Source: Nitrospira sp. UBA5698 (GTDB taxonomy: Bacteria > Nitrospirota > Nitrospiria > Nitrospirales > Nitrospiraceae). From it: a DNA stretch of 30,830 bases. The DNA lies in NCBI GenBank assembly GCA_002420115.1, contig DIHK01000023.1:1-30830 (forward strand), in the 5' to 3' direction. Positions 25,001 through 30,830 of this stretch are shown here, in pieces. Below the pieces are notes generated by a model. It ran no database searches, was not told the DNA's origin, and saw only the letters and a program-made list of their open reading frames with translations. Numbering within the stretch: position 1 is the stretch's first letter; each line of letters begins with the position of its first letter. The position numbers and the translations under genes were made by a program.

Positions 25001-25250
25001 TGCTGGTCGATTCGTAGTACAGCAGATTATCGATACCCGGCAGGGTCACCTCGATCGGACGTGCGACGGCTTCCGCCGCAACTTCAGCACTGGCACCGGG
25101 ATAATCGGCATCGATCTGGACCACTGGAGGAGTAATTTCTGGAAATTGCGCGATCGGCAGGAACTGCATGGCCAGCAATCCCATCACGACCACAACAATT
25201 GAGACCACCGAAGCAAAAATCGGACGATCAATAAACGTATGCGAAATCAC
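22080..25250 (-). CDS. RND multidrug efflux pump, HAE1 family (AcrB/MexB type)
   Basis: This 1056-residue protein is of normal length for the family. It has the N-terminal ISHTFIDRPIFASVVSIVVVVMG, the PxVQIDADYPGAS start of the porter domain, 12 membrane segments and the proton-relay pair Asp-Asp in GIVVDDAIVVVENVERHM (TM4). A second half-repeat begins near FLPEEDQGYFIVIAQLPDGAS, and LTAKNAILIVEFANTRYE is in TM10. It exports hydrophobic or amphiphilic compounds using proton flow. The start is GTG 25248-25250; its AAGGA ribosome site overlaps the stop of the adaptor gene, indicating coupled translation. It is complete and looks functional. The drug range cannot be read from sequence. Confidence 0.96.
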   Translation of the reverse strand: MISHTFIDRPIFASVVSIVVVVMGLLAMQFLPIAQFPEITPPVVQIDADYPGASAEVAAEAVARPIEVTLPGIDNLLYYESTSSNDGHVTIKLTFEIGTNPDIAQVQTQNREKLAEPQLPPEVVRQGISVKKMSPDLVLVVALKSTDPRHDAVFLSNYATLRIVDDLKRVKGVGDALVFGQQNYSMRIILNPLLMAKLDLTPSDITAIIREQNRDYPAGTIGREPAPKGTELTIPIITKGRLTEVKDFEELIVRALPDGSTVRLKDVARIELGAQAYGLEGRWNSKPTTFILTMLSPGANALDTVRRTRAQMDELAKNFPPSVSYDTPYDTTRFIEISIKEVVKTLLEAMVLVVFVVYLFLQTWRATIIPTVAVPVSLIGTFIGLYALGFSINTITLFGMVLAIGIVVDDAIVVVENVERHMREGRLTAKEAAKRAMNEVTEPIIAIVLVLVSVFAPVGFIGGITGALYKQFAATIAISVTVSGFVALTLSPALCGVVLTAHQGRRRGFWDWFDRLFNRTQQGYTRATSGLLVRPIRVMAVFVLLLIASIGLFEKLPKSFLPEEDQGYFIVIAQLPDGASKQRTVAVLERVERFFQAIPAVHSTDALTGQNFVFGTRGPNSATMFVPLQLWDERPEPQYHAKALVGAAYGEFAKIPEALLLAFNAPAIRGVGSVGGFSAQIQDPSSGDFKKFAMVAQQFVERAQKEPAIGRVGTNFRVSSPRLYANVNRERAKALGVPISDIFDTLQAYFGNFYINDFIKFGRVYHVQTEADAEFRATPQNLSNIYVRAQSARGVNMIPLDTLVTAEYQSGPDPVNHFNGYNTALLLGAAAPGFSSGQALEALERVAKEVLVPQGYAIDWSNISFQERRVGGQSNQVFVIGLLMVFLVLAAQFESWVVPFAVILAVPFGIFGALVAVWLRGFENDLYFQIGLVTLIGLTAKNAILIVEFANTRYEAGRPLLEAVVEAARLRFRPIIMTSMAFIFGMFPMVIASGAGAASRQSIGTGVLGGMLGATFLAIFFVPLFYVLIRRWSQGRGHTGTEATQLTESPSPEGKA

Positions 25251-25259
25251 GGTTGATCC

Positions 25260-26435
25260 TTATTGAGGACGGGGAGGAGTCGACTCCATATTGACGGCAA
25301 CCCAAGGAACGGCAGTCACCGGTGCCCCAGGGCCGATCTTCATGATCCCATTGACGACCACCCGATCACCGGCATTCAGGCCGTGATCGATGAGCCACTG
25401 GTTCCCCTTCCAATCCGATGCCACGACGTCTCGAATCTCGATCTTTTCCTCACGGTTCACCACGAACACAAACGGACCCTGCGGCCCCTGCAACACCGAG
25501 CGCTGTGGGATGAGGACCGCGTTCGACTTCGTATCGCCCGTGAATCGGACCTTCACAAATTGCCCTGGCAGAATGATCCGATCGGGGTTCGGAAAGGTGA
25601 TCCGCGTTTGGCGTGTGCTCGTTTCCGCCCGCAAGCCCGGCTCCAGGAGATCGAGGACGCCTTCCTGAGCATAGACCGTCCCATCCATGAGGGTGAGCCG
25701 TCCTCGCAGTTGGTAGTCTCCCGGATGTGTAATGCGCTTCGCTTCAATGTCCCGCCGGCGTTTCAGAATGAACGTCTCCGGCACATTCACGACCACGTAC
25801 ATGGGGTCGACCCGATGGATCGTGGTCAAGAGATCGGTCTGCGCCGAGACCAACCGCCCTTCATAGTACCGGCTGCGTTCGATAATGCCGCTGATCGGCG
25901 CGGTGATAAGTGTGTTGTCCAAGTCGAATTGGGCCTTGATGAGGTCAGCCTTTGCCCCTTCCAGGGCCGCATGGGCGGATAACTCTTGCGCGATGGCATC
26001 ATCGACATCTTTTTGGCTCACCGCCTGTTCTGCTAGCAAGGGCTTCACGCGGGCCAAATCCTGCCGAGCCTGGACGACGCGAGCCTCCGCCTGTGCGATC
26101 TTGGCCTTGGCACTGGCGACTGCCGCTCTAAAGGGCACCGGATCGATTTGATAGAGCCTCTCCCCTTTTTTTACATCTCGGCCTTCAGGATAGAGCACCG
26201 CCTTCAAAATTCCCGTGACTTGCGATCGAATCTCAACCGGACGGGATGCTTCTGCTCGACCGATAAACTCCGGTTCATCGGGAACAACTTGGGTTTGAAC
26301 CGTGACGACTTCCACTTGGGGCACCGGCTGCGCCGGCATTGAACCGGCCTCCTGTTTACAGCCAGTCGACAACGCGATCACCGCAAAGACAAGACAGGAG
26401 GAGAGTTGTGGTACGATCCGACGCTCTATCTGCAT
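25260..26435 (-). CDS. RND efflux periplasmic adaptor (AcrA/MexA type)
   Basis: This 391-residue lipoprotein has a signal ending at ALSTGC (Cys26). The lipoyl halves are ASRPVEIRSQVTGILKAVLYPEGRDVKKG and TLITAPISGIIERSRYYEGRLVS, with the alpha-hairpin between them (AKIAQAEARVVQARQDL). A beta-barrel and a membrane-proximal domain (FVFVVNREEKIEIRDVV) follow. It links the pump at 22080 to the outer-membrane channel. ATG 26435 is chosen because AAGGTAGGGA is just upstream and it begins the signal. ATG 26456 is an alternative; the longer frame to 26534 has no signal-like start. A possible promoter lies at 26490-26519. Confidence 0.93.
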   Translation of the reverse strand: MQIERRIVPQLSSCLVFAVIALSTGCKQEAGSMPAQPVPQVEVVTVQTQVVPDEPEFIGRAEASRPVEIRSQVTGILKAVLYPEGRDVKKGERLYQIDPVPFRAAVASAKAKIAQAEARVVQARQDLARVKPLLAEQAVSQKDVDDAIAQELSAHAALEGAKADLIKAQFDLDNTLITAPISGIIERSRYYEGRLVSAQTDLLTTIHRVDPMYVVVNVPETFILKRRRDIEAKRITHPGDYQLRGRLTLMDGTVYAQEGVLDLLEPGLRAETSTRQTRITFPNPDRIILPGQFVKVRFTGDTKSNAVLIPQRSVLQGPQGPFVFVVNREEKIEIRDVVASDWKGNQWLIDHGLNAGDRVVVNGIMKIGPGAPVTAVPWVAVNMESTPPRPQ

Positions 26436-26489
26436 GTTCCCTACCTTATACTTCATTCCGTAACAGTTTCGCGGAAAGACAAACGAAGC

Positions 26490-26519
26490 ATTGTACCCAG
26501 AGCCTTGTAACGGCAGCAA
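26490..26519 (-). promoter_or_regulatory. Candidate sigma-70 promoter of the RND operon
   Basis: On the minus strand TTGCTG (26514-26519) is followed after 18 bases by TACAAT (26490-26495), preceded by GGG. The -10 matches the consensus in 5 of 6 places, the -35 in only 3. It would give a leader of about 50 bases before the adaptor ATG. No repressor gene is next to it. Confidence 0.35.
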
Positions 26520-26592
26520 GCCCAAGCCAGACAAGCCTCTGCGCCGATCGCTAGCATGACAAAGAACCCGGCATCACAATCCTGCTGCACCA

Positions 26593-26913
26593 TTACGACA
26601 ACCTCTTGCTCCCATGCGGCCCTCCGCACGCAGTCCGGCCCGCTTTCGTAATGTCCTCGACCAGGCAGCGGATCAAGCACCCGGAGGCCTGCAGTTCCAC
26701 TCCCTGTTGCCACAACTGAGCCAAGAGCGTCTTGCCCTCAGCATCAACAAATGTCACACCGGTTAAATCAATCATGGTACAGCGCTGCTGAGTTCCAAGT
26801 ACTCGTCGGCAATAGGTCCTGAGCTCCTCGACCCAAGGACCAGCAAGACGCCCTTCCAGAACAAGCGACATGTCTTCTCTCGCCGGATCTAGTTGGCTTG
26901 TGATCTTGAGCAC
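26593..26913 (-). CDS. STAS-domain protein (anti-sigma-antagonist-like) with altered phosphosite
   Basis: This 106-residue protein has the STAS fold pattern: LDPAREDMSLVLEGRLAGPWVEELRTYC, CTMIDLTGVTFVDAEGKTLLAQLWQQGVEL and LIRCLVEDI. In SpoIIAA-type proteins the kinase phosphorylates Ser in DSSG; here the place reads DAEG, so that Ser is absent and partner-switch control by phosphorylation is unlikely. It starts with GTG 26911-26913. It lies upstream of the RND adaptor on the same strand with a gap of 157 bases containing a possible promoter. Similar domains occur in transporter regulators such as MlaB. Role unknown. Confidence 0.82.
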   Translation of the reverse strand: MLKITSQLDPAREDMSLVLEGRLAGPWVEELRTYCRRVLGTQQRCTMIDLTGVTFVDAEGKTLLAQLWQQGVELQASGCLIRCLVEDITKAGRTACGGPHGSKRLS

Positions 26914-27274
26914 AGTCTACCGACTCCCATTCACCAGGCCCGCTACTCCCCGAGGTCCGCACCTCAAGAATGGTTTCACTCATGCCATATCGCAACTTAT
27001 GTTCCAGCGACGGACAGGGCAGTGGGTTAAGCGAAGTCATTGAATACAATGAGCACCATCTCTTGGATAGGCGCAGAACCGTGGGACACCGATATGATTG
27101 CTGCCGTCCACCCGGCACCGTGCCGACGTATCGGCACCAGTCCCCTTCGCACATCGCTCAACGAAGTCCCTAGCCAACTCGAGATGGTCATTTAGCATAG
27201 CCCCCCTCCACACCTCATGGTTCGCACCTCTCACTCCACAGGCGAACGACGCTTCACTCATGTACAGCCTCGTG
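26914..27274. other. Intergenic region between ABC permease and STAS gene
   Basis: This 361-base gap follows the ABC permease gene and precedes the STAS gene, both on the minus strand. Frames in it give tryptophan/serine/cysteine-rich peptides without domains. I see no rho-independent terminator and no convincing promoter. Confidence 0.45.
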
Positions 27275-28417
27275 CTAATCGAGCGTCTGTCGATACCGCT
27301 TCACCCCAATCACCAACACTACGACGGCGAACAGCGCGATCTGCCAAAGTTGCAACACCACCTCTTCGACCCCGTTCCCCTTCAACATGATCCCCCTGAC
27401 GATTCGCAGAAAATGCGTCAGCGGCAGCATCTCGCCGATCGATTGCGCCCATTGAGGCATGCCCCTGAACGGGAACATGAATCCGGATAACAGGAGCGAG
27501 GGCAAAAAGAAAAAGAACGAGAGCTGCATGGCCTGCAATTGGTTCTGTGCCAAGGTGGAAAACGTGATCCCCATCGCCAAATTGGCCACGATAAAGATGA
27601 GTGCCGCCAGGAACAGCATTGGAATATTGCCGTACACCGGCACGCCGAACAGAAAATGTGCCGCCAGGAGAATGAGGATGACCTGGATATACCCGACGAG
27701 GATATAGGGCAACACTTTGCCGATCATGACCTCAAACGGTTTCGTGGGCATCGACAAAAGATTCTCCATCGTCCCACGTTCCCGCTCACGAGTGATGGCA
27801 AGACCGGTGATCATCACCATCGTCATGGTCAGTACCACGCCCATCAGCCCCGGCACGATATTGTATTGCGTGATGGCTTCGGGGTTATAGCGGGCATGAA
27901 CACGCAACTCGATCGGATCCTGGCTTCCAGCCAGAGGCTCGAGTGGCCCCCGCAGATCATGCTGAAGAGCCTTCGCCATCAAAACCCGTAGTGAACTGAC
28001 GGCATTGCTCGTCGCGGCTGGATCGGTCGCATCAGCTTCGACGAGGATCGCTGGTCGCTCGCCTCGAAGTAGATCACGCGAGAAGTTCGGGGGGATATTG
28101 ATCACGAACTGTGCTTCCCCTCGCGATAACACCTCTTCAGCTTCCTGCTCAGTCGTGACCTCCCGAACAAACTCGAAGTAGGTGCTGTTGCGAATCGCTT
28201 GCAAAAGAGTTCGTCCTTGGGCGCCATAGTCGGCCAGCAACACCGCCGTCGGCAGATGTTTCGGATCGGCGTTGATCGCGAAGCCGAAGAGGACAAGTTG
28301 GATCAAGGGCACACCGATCATCATCCCAAACGTGATGCGATCGCGGCGCATTTGAATGAATTCCTTCACCACAATGGCCCAGAATCGGGAGAGTGCGAAT
28401 GGCACAGAGATCTTCAT
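27275..28417 (-). CDS. ABC-2 type exporter permease (YbhS/YbhR-like)
   Basis: This 380-residue protein has one N-terminal membrane helix (TFGMMIGVPLIQLVLFGFAIN), a large extracytoplasmic domain (about 55-190) and five C-terminal helices, including the ABC-2 region ITRERERGTMENLLSMPTKPFEVMIGKVLPYILVG and FLPSLLLSGFMFPFRGMPQWAQSIGEMLPLTHFLRIVRG. This is the plan of YbhS/YbhR/YhhJ permeases that work with a YbhF-type ATPase and a YbhG-type adaptor. Only one permease is present, so it may act as a homodimer. ATGA overlap with the ATPase gene shows tight coupling. Substrate unknown; drug or cation export is the usual guess for this group. Confidence 0.9.
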   Translation of the reverse strand: MKISVPFALSRFWAIVVKEFIQMRRDRITFGMMIGVPLIQLVLFGFAINADPKHLPTAVLLADYGAQGRTLLQAIRNSTYFEFVREVTTEQEAEEVLSRGEAQFVINIPPNFSRDLLRGERPAILVEADATDPAATSNAVSSLRVLMAKALQHDLRGPLEPLAGSQDPIELRVHARYNPEAITQYNIVPGLMGVVLTMTMVMITGLAITRERERGTMENLLSMPTKPFEVMIGKVLPYILVGYIQVILILLAAHFLFGVPVYGNIPMLFLAALIFIVANLAMGITFSTLAQNQLQAMQLSFFFFLPSLLLSGFMFPFRGMPQWAQSIGEMLPLTHFLRIVRGIMLKGNGVEEVVLQLWQIALFAVVVLVIGVKRYRQTLD

Positions 28418-29355
28418 GATGCGAACTTGTCCGACGACTGTTCCATTAGGTGGATGAACACATCTTCAAGCCCCGTGTCGACCCGATGCCACACATAGGG
28501 ACCGGTTCGAAATGCAGCCAGTGCCGTTTCCAGCGCAACCGGATCGGCACCACTCACATGGAGCCGATCTCCGAACGCCACCGCCTGTTGCACCGCCGGC
28601 TGTCGACGGAGCTCCACCGCGAGTTGATGAAGATGTGGCCCGCTGACCGACCAGGTCGTCAGCCGTGCCTGTTGAATCACATCGGAAACAGTCCCGTTGG
28701 CGAGCAACTTGCCGTACGAAATATAGGCCAATCGATGGCACCGCTCGGCTTCATCCATGTAATGGGTAGTAATCAGAAATGTCAGTCCTTCTGCAGCCAA
28801 CTCATGGATCTGTTCCCAGAATTCTCGTCTGGCTTTCGGGTCGACCCCCGCAGTCGGTTCATCGAGCAATAACAGTCGCGGTTGATGGATCAAGCAGGCG
28901 GCCAGTGCAAGCCGCTGCTTCCACCCACCCGAAAGTTGACCGGCCAGTTGCTCTCGACGACCAGCCAATCCCAACCGTTCAAGACTTCGTGCCACCGCAG
29001 CACGTCGATCAGGAATTCCGAACATACGAGCCACGAAGTCCAGATTCTCCTCAATGCTGAGATCCTCATAGAAACTGAATCGCTGAGTCATGTAGCCCAC
29101 AGCGGCCTTAATGGCGTCGCTCTGACGAATGACGTCATGGCCTAGACAGGTCCCGCTGCCTTCGTCCGCTCGGAGAAGCCCGCAGAGCATCCGAATAAAT
29201 GTTGTCTTACCGCTGCCGTTCGGACCGAGAAAGCCGTAAATCTCCCCTCGACGCACTTGCAGCCCAATGTGATCGACCACAGTGTGCGCTCCGAACCGCT
29301 TGGTCATCCCGCTCACATCAATGGCCAAGTCCTGCCTGTCGACCACAGTCGTCAT
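28414..29355 (-). CDS. ABC exporter ATPase (YbhF-like, single domain)
   Basis: This 313-residue nucleotide-binding protein has Walker A GPNGSGKTT (44-52), the signature LSGGWKQR (141-148), Walker B LLLLDEPT (161-168) and H-loop His198 in TTHYMDEAERC. The LDEPTAGVDPKARREFWEQI sequence is typical of drug-type ABC-2 exporters. Unlike E. coli YbhF, which has two ATPase domains, it has one, consistent with a homodimer. Start and stop both form ATGA overlaps with the flanking genes, so adaptor, ATPase and permease are made from one message in matched amounts. Confidence 0.94.
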   Translation of the reverse strand: MTTVVDRQDLAIDVSGMTKRFGAHTVVDHIGLQVRRGEIYGFLGPNGSGKTTFIRMLCGLLRADEGSGTCLGHDVIRQSDAIKAAVGYMTQRFSFYEDLSIEENLDFVARMFGIPDRRAAVARSLERLGLAGRREQLAGQLSGGWKQRLALAACLIHQPRLLLLDEPTAGVDPKARREFWEQIHELAAEGLTFLITTHYMDEAERCHRLAYISYGKLLANGTVSDVIQQARLTTWSVSGPHLHQLAVELRRQPAVQQAVAFGDRLHVSGADPVALETALAAFRTGPYVWHRVDTGLEDVFIHLMEQSSDKFAS

Positions 29356-30335
29356 GGAGCACCATTGAATCGCACATCCACTGGTTGCCCAGGATGCAAA
29401 TTCATCGCAACAACTTGCTCAAACAGCACCTCAACCATGAAGACCAGCTTATCGCGGCTGCCCTGGCTATAGAGCATCGGCGGCGTATATTCCGCTTTCG
29501 GCGAAATGTAACTGACCTTTCCTGGAAGGGAGCCCTGCACTCCATCCACCATGACCTGCACTGGGTCACCAAGCTTAATCATTCCAAGCTTCGCTTGAGA
29601 CACAAAGACTCGCACCTTGATGTGGTCAGGAGGCAGCAGCACGACGACAGGTCGGCCTGCCGGCACCCATTCACCCTCCCGATACAACGTGTCAAAGACC
29701 AACCCAGTCTTGGGTGCGAGCTGACGCTTTTGCGCAAGATCCCACTCTGCCTTGGCGAGTGCTGCCTCCTTTGCTCGAACCTCCGCTTCGGCCGCAGTGA
29801 CTTGATCCGTGCGAGAACCCAACAGTGCTGTATTCAAATCCGCTTCAAGCTGGGAAACTCTCTGCTGGTTTTGATCCCGCGCTGATCTGGCCCGGTCCAC
29901 CTCAACCTCCACCGCCGCACCAGGTACAGCTGCAAGCCCTTCCTGACGAGCCACTTCACGGAGCGACAGTTGCAATGCTGCTTGCGCTTGCTGGAGCTGT
30001 GCCCGAAGAGAAGCAATCTCAGAGGGGCGTTTACCCTTTCGTCGATCCTGCAGATTCGCCCGGGCCTGGCTCAATTTCCGTTCCGCTTCATCTCTTGCTG
30101 CTTTCTCTGAGATGTGCTCGAGAGCGAACAGCGCATCACCAGCCGCCACCTCTGTTCCTCGCCGCACTGATAGAGTGGCTAGAGCTCCGCCGTAGGGTGA
30201 CGCCACATAGACATACTCCCCTTCGACATAGCCCTGAACCAGATCAACGGGGGCCTTGTCGCAGCCGGTCAGGACACTGAACATGAGAAAGCCCAGTGCC
30301 CTGAAGAGAAGCCGACCCGAAAGCTTTTGTCTCAT
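29352..30335 (-). CDS. HlyD-type periplasmic adaptor lipoprotein (YbhG-like)
   Basis: This 327-residue protein has a lipoprotein signal (LLFRALGFLMFSVLTGC, Cys25). The mature part has lipoyl halves (VYVASPYGGALATLSVRRGTEVAAGD; LAPKTGLVFDTLYREGEWVPAGRPVVVL) around a long alpha-hairpin rich in Ala, Arg and Glu, then a beta-barrel (HIKVRVFVSQAKLGMIKLGDPVQVMVDG). ATG 30333-30335 is chosen because it begins the signal and lies 4 bases after the TetR stop. It would connect the ABC exporter to a TolC channel. No dedicated TolC is in this operon, so one of the window's two others or a distant one must serve. Confidence 0.9.
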   Translation of the reverse strand: MRQKLSGRLLFRALGFLMFSVLTGCDKAPVDLVQGYVEGEYVYVASPYGGALATLSVRRGTEVAAGDALFALEHISEKAARDEAERKLSQARANLQDRRKGKRPSEIASLRAQLQQAQAALQLSLREVARQEGLAAVPGAAVEVEVDRARSARDQNQQRVSQLEADLNTALLGSRTDQVTAAEAEVRAKEAALAKAEWDLAQKRQLAPKTGLVFDTLYREGEWVPAGRPVVVLLPPDHIKVRVFVSQAKLGMIKLGDPVQVMVDGVQGSLPGKVSYISPKAEYTPPMLYSQGSRDKLVFMVEVLFEQVVAMNLHPGQPVDVRFNGAP

Positions 30336-30339
30336 CACG

Positions 30340-30830
30340 TCACGGCCTTTGCAGTGCCCCTTCCAGGACAAGTCGAATGATCGATGAATACCCCTGTTCC
30401 ACCGTGAGCCCCAGCTCAACTAGTTTGGTTGGATTCATGATGGATTGGACGGCACCCAGCAAGATTTCGATGATAAGGTGAGTCGGGATGTCACTCCTGA
30501 TCGCGCCGCTTTTTTTGCCGTCTTCGAACAGTCCACCGAAGTACCGTCGGATCAGCCCGCGGCGTTTCTGCTCAACCAACTGAAACAGTTCCGGGGATTC
30601 GCGCCCAATGTCGCGCACAAATGCCGGTTGAATTTCTGCCGTATGTCGCTGTACACAATCGAGAAGTTGATGGAGCGCAACCTCGACATCGGTGACTTGA
30701 TCCCTCGCCACCCGCTCGAGATCTTTTTCAACCTCTCTGAATTTGTCCTTCAAAACAGCCTCAATCAGCGCATCCTTGCCTGGAAAAGCAACGTAGAGGG
30801 TTTTCTTACTCATGCCCAATTCGGCGGCCA
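30340..30830 (-). CDS. TetR-family transcriptional regulator (N-terminus cut off)
   Basis: The visible 163 residues begin inside the helix-turn-helix: AAELGMSKKTLYVAFPGKDALIEAVLKDKF is the recognition helix and following helix of TetR proteins. The rest is the helical ligand-binding domain (C-terminal part similar to the TetR_C group of efflux regulators). The frame is open to the window edge, so an ATG at 30819 is internal. The gene is 4 bases upstream of the adaptor gene and probably heads the ABC exporter operon as a self-regulating repressor. Its operator would lie beyond the window. Confidence 0.9.
   Translation of the reverse strand, partial: AAELGMSKKTLYVAFPGKDALIEAVLKDKFREVEKDLERVARDQVTDVEVALHQLLDCVQRHTAEIQPAFVRDIGRESPELFQLVEQKRRGLIRRYFGGLFEDGKKSGAIRSDIPTHLIIEILLGAVQSIMNPTKLVELGLTVEQGYSSIIRLVLEGALQRP

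Noticed and set aside
23445..25202. A 585-codon open frame on the plus strand
   Set aside because: It is fully antisense to the RND pump gene; the predicted protein is rich in Arg, His, Asp and Gln with no domain, as expected for a mirror frame in GC-rich DNA.
26768..27154. A 128-codon frame between ABC permease and STAS genes
   Set aside because: Overlaps the STAS gene in another frame and has a composition rich in Cys, Trp, Arg and Ser with no recognisable motif.
1..30830. CRISPR array, tRNA, rRNA, phage genes or transposase
   Set aside because: No evenly spaced direct repeats, no cloverleaf or rRNA-like stretch and no mobile-element protein were recognised on either strand.

Overview
The window most resembles a Nitrospira-like member of the Nitrospirota. 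The basis is the style of several proteins (a 150-residue PilZ-type protein, a STAS protein with an altered phosphosite, twin 60-residue membrane proteins), a moderately high-GC Gram-negative gene set rich in TolC-type export genes, and an interspersed repeat with GCAGGATGCG ends that I recall from that genus. This is recognition from memory, not a search. No rRNA, tRNA, CRISPR array, transposase or phage gene was found.

Layout. (1) 1-7537, minus strand: a tight export operon reading TolC-like lipoprotein, short periplasmic adaptor, GAF-like/HlyD fusion, then M50 peptidase/HlyD fusion. After a 332-base gap follows the 5' part of a giant repeat protein with an N-terminal DUF4347 domain, which runs out of the window at base 1. 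No ABC ATPase is present in this cluster inside the window. (2) 7932-8591, plus strand: a zinc-ribbon protein and a stand-alone response-regulator receiver. (3) 8607-8809: a repeat element with inverted ends. (4) 8846-12462, minus strand: a sodium/solute symporter, a PilZ protein with intact c-di-GMP motifs, and DNA polymerase IV. (5) 12607-15518, plus strand: two paralogous small membrane proteins, a DUF1059 protein, a small lipoprotein, a methyltransferase and a TfoX N-terminal-domain protein. (6) 15634-19163, minus strand: RidA-like protein, AlkA-type glycosylase, ferredoxin/metallo-beta-lactamase fusion and MFS transporter, with overlapping or close-packed genes. (7) 19233-19323: a second, diverged repeat copy carrying an inserted 32-base hairpin. 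(8) 19323-26435, minus strand: a complete RND efflux operon (adaptor, pump, outer-membrane channel) running on into a nitroreductase and a short-chain dehydrogenase, with a STAS protein upstream. (9) 27275-30830, minus strand: a TetR regulator (cut by the window end), HlyD-type lipoprotein, ABC ATPase and ABC-2 permease.

Three different envelope-spanning export systems lie in 31 kb. The most unusual is region 1. Its giant substrate has no Sec signal peptide but has an LESRLMFDA motif near its N-terminus and a domain with a His/Cys pair like that of caspase-fold peptidases, and the neighbouring transport proteins include a membrane metallopeptidase fused to an adaptor. I infer a dedicated export and processing system for this protein; nothing in the sequence proves it.
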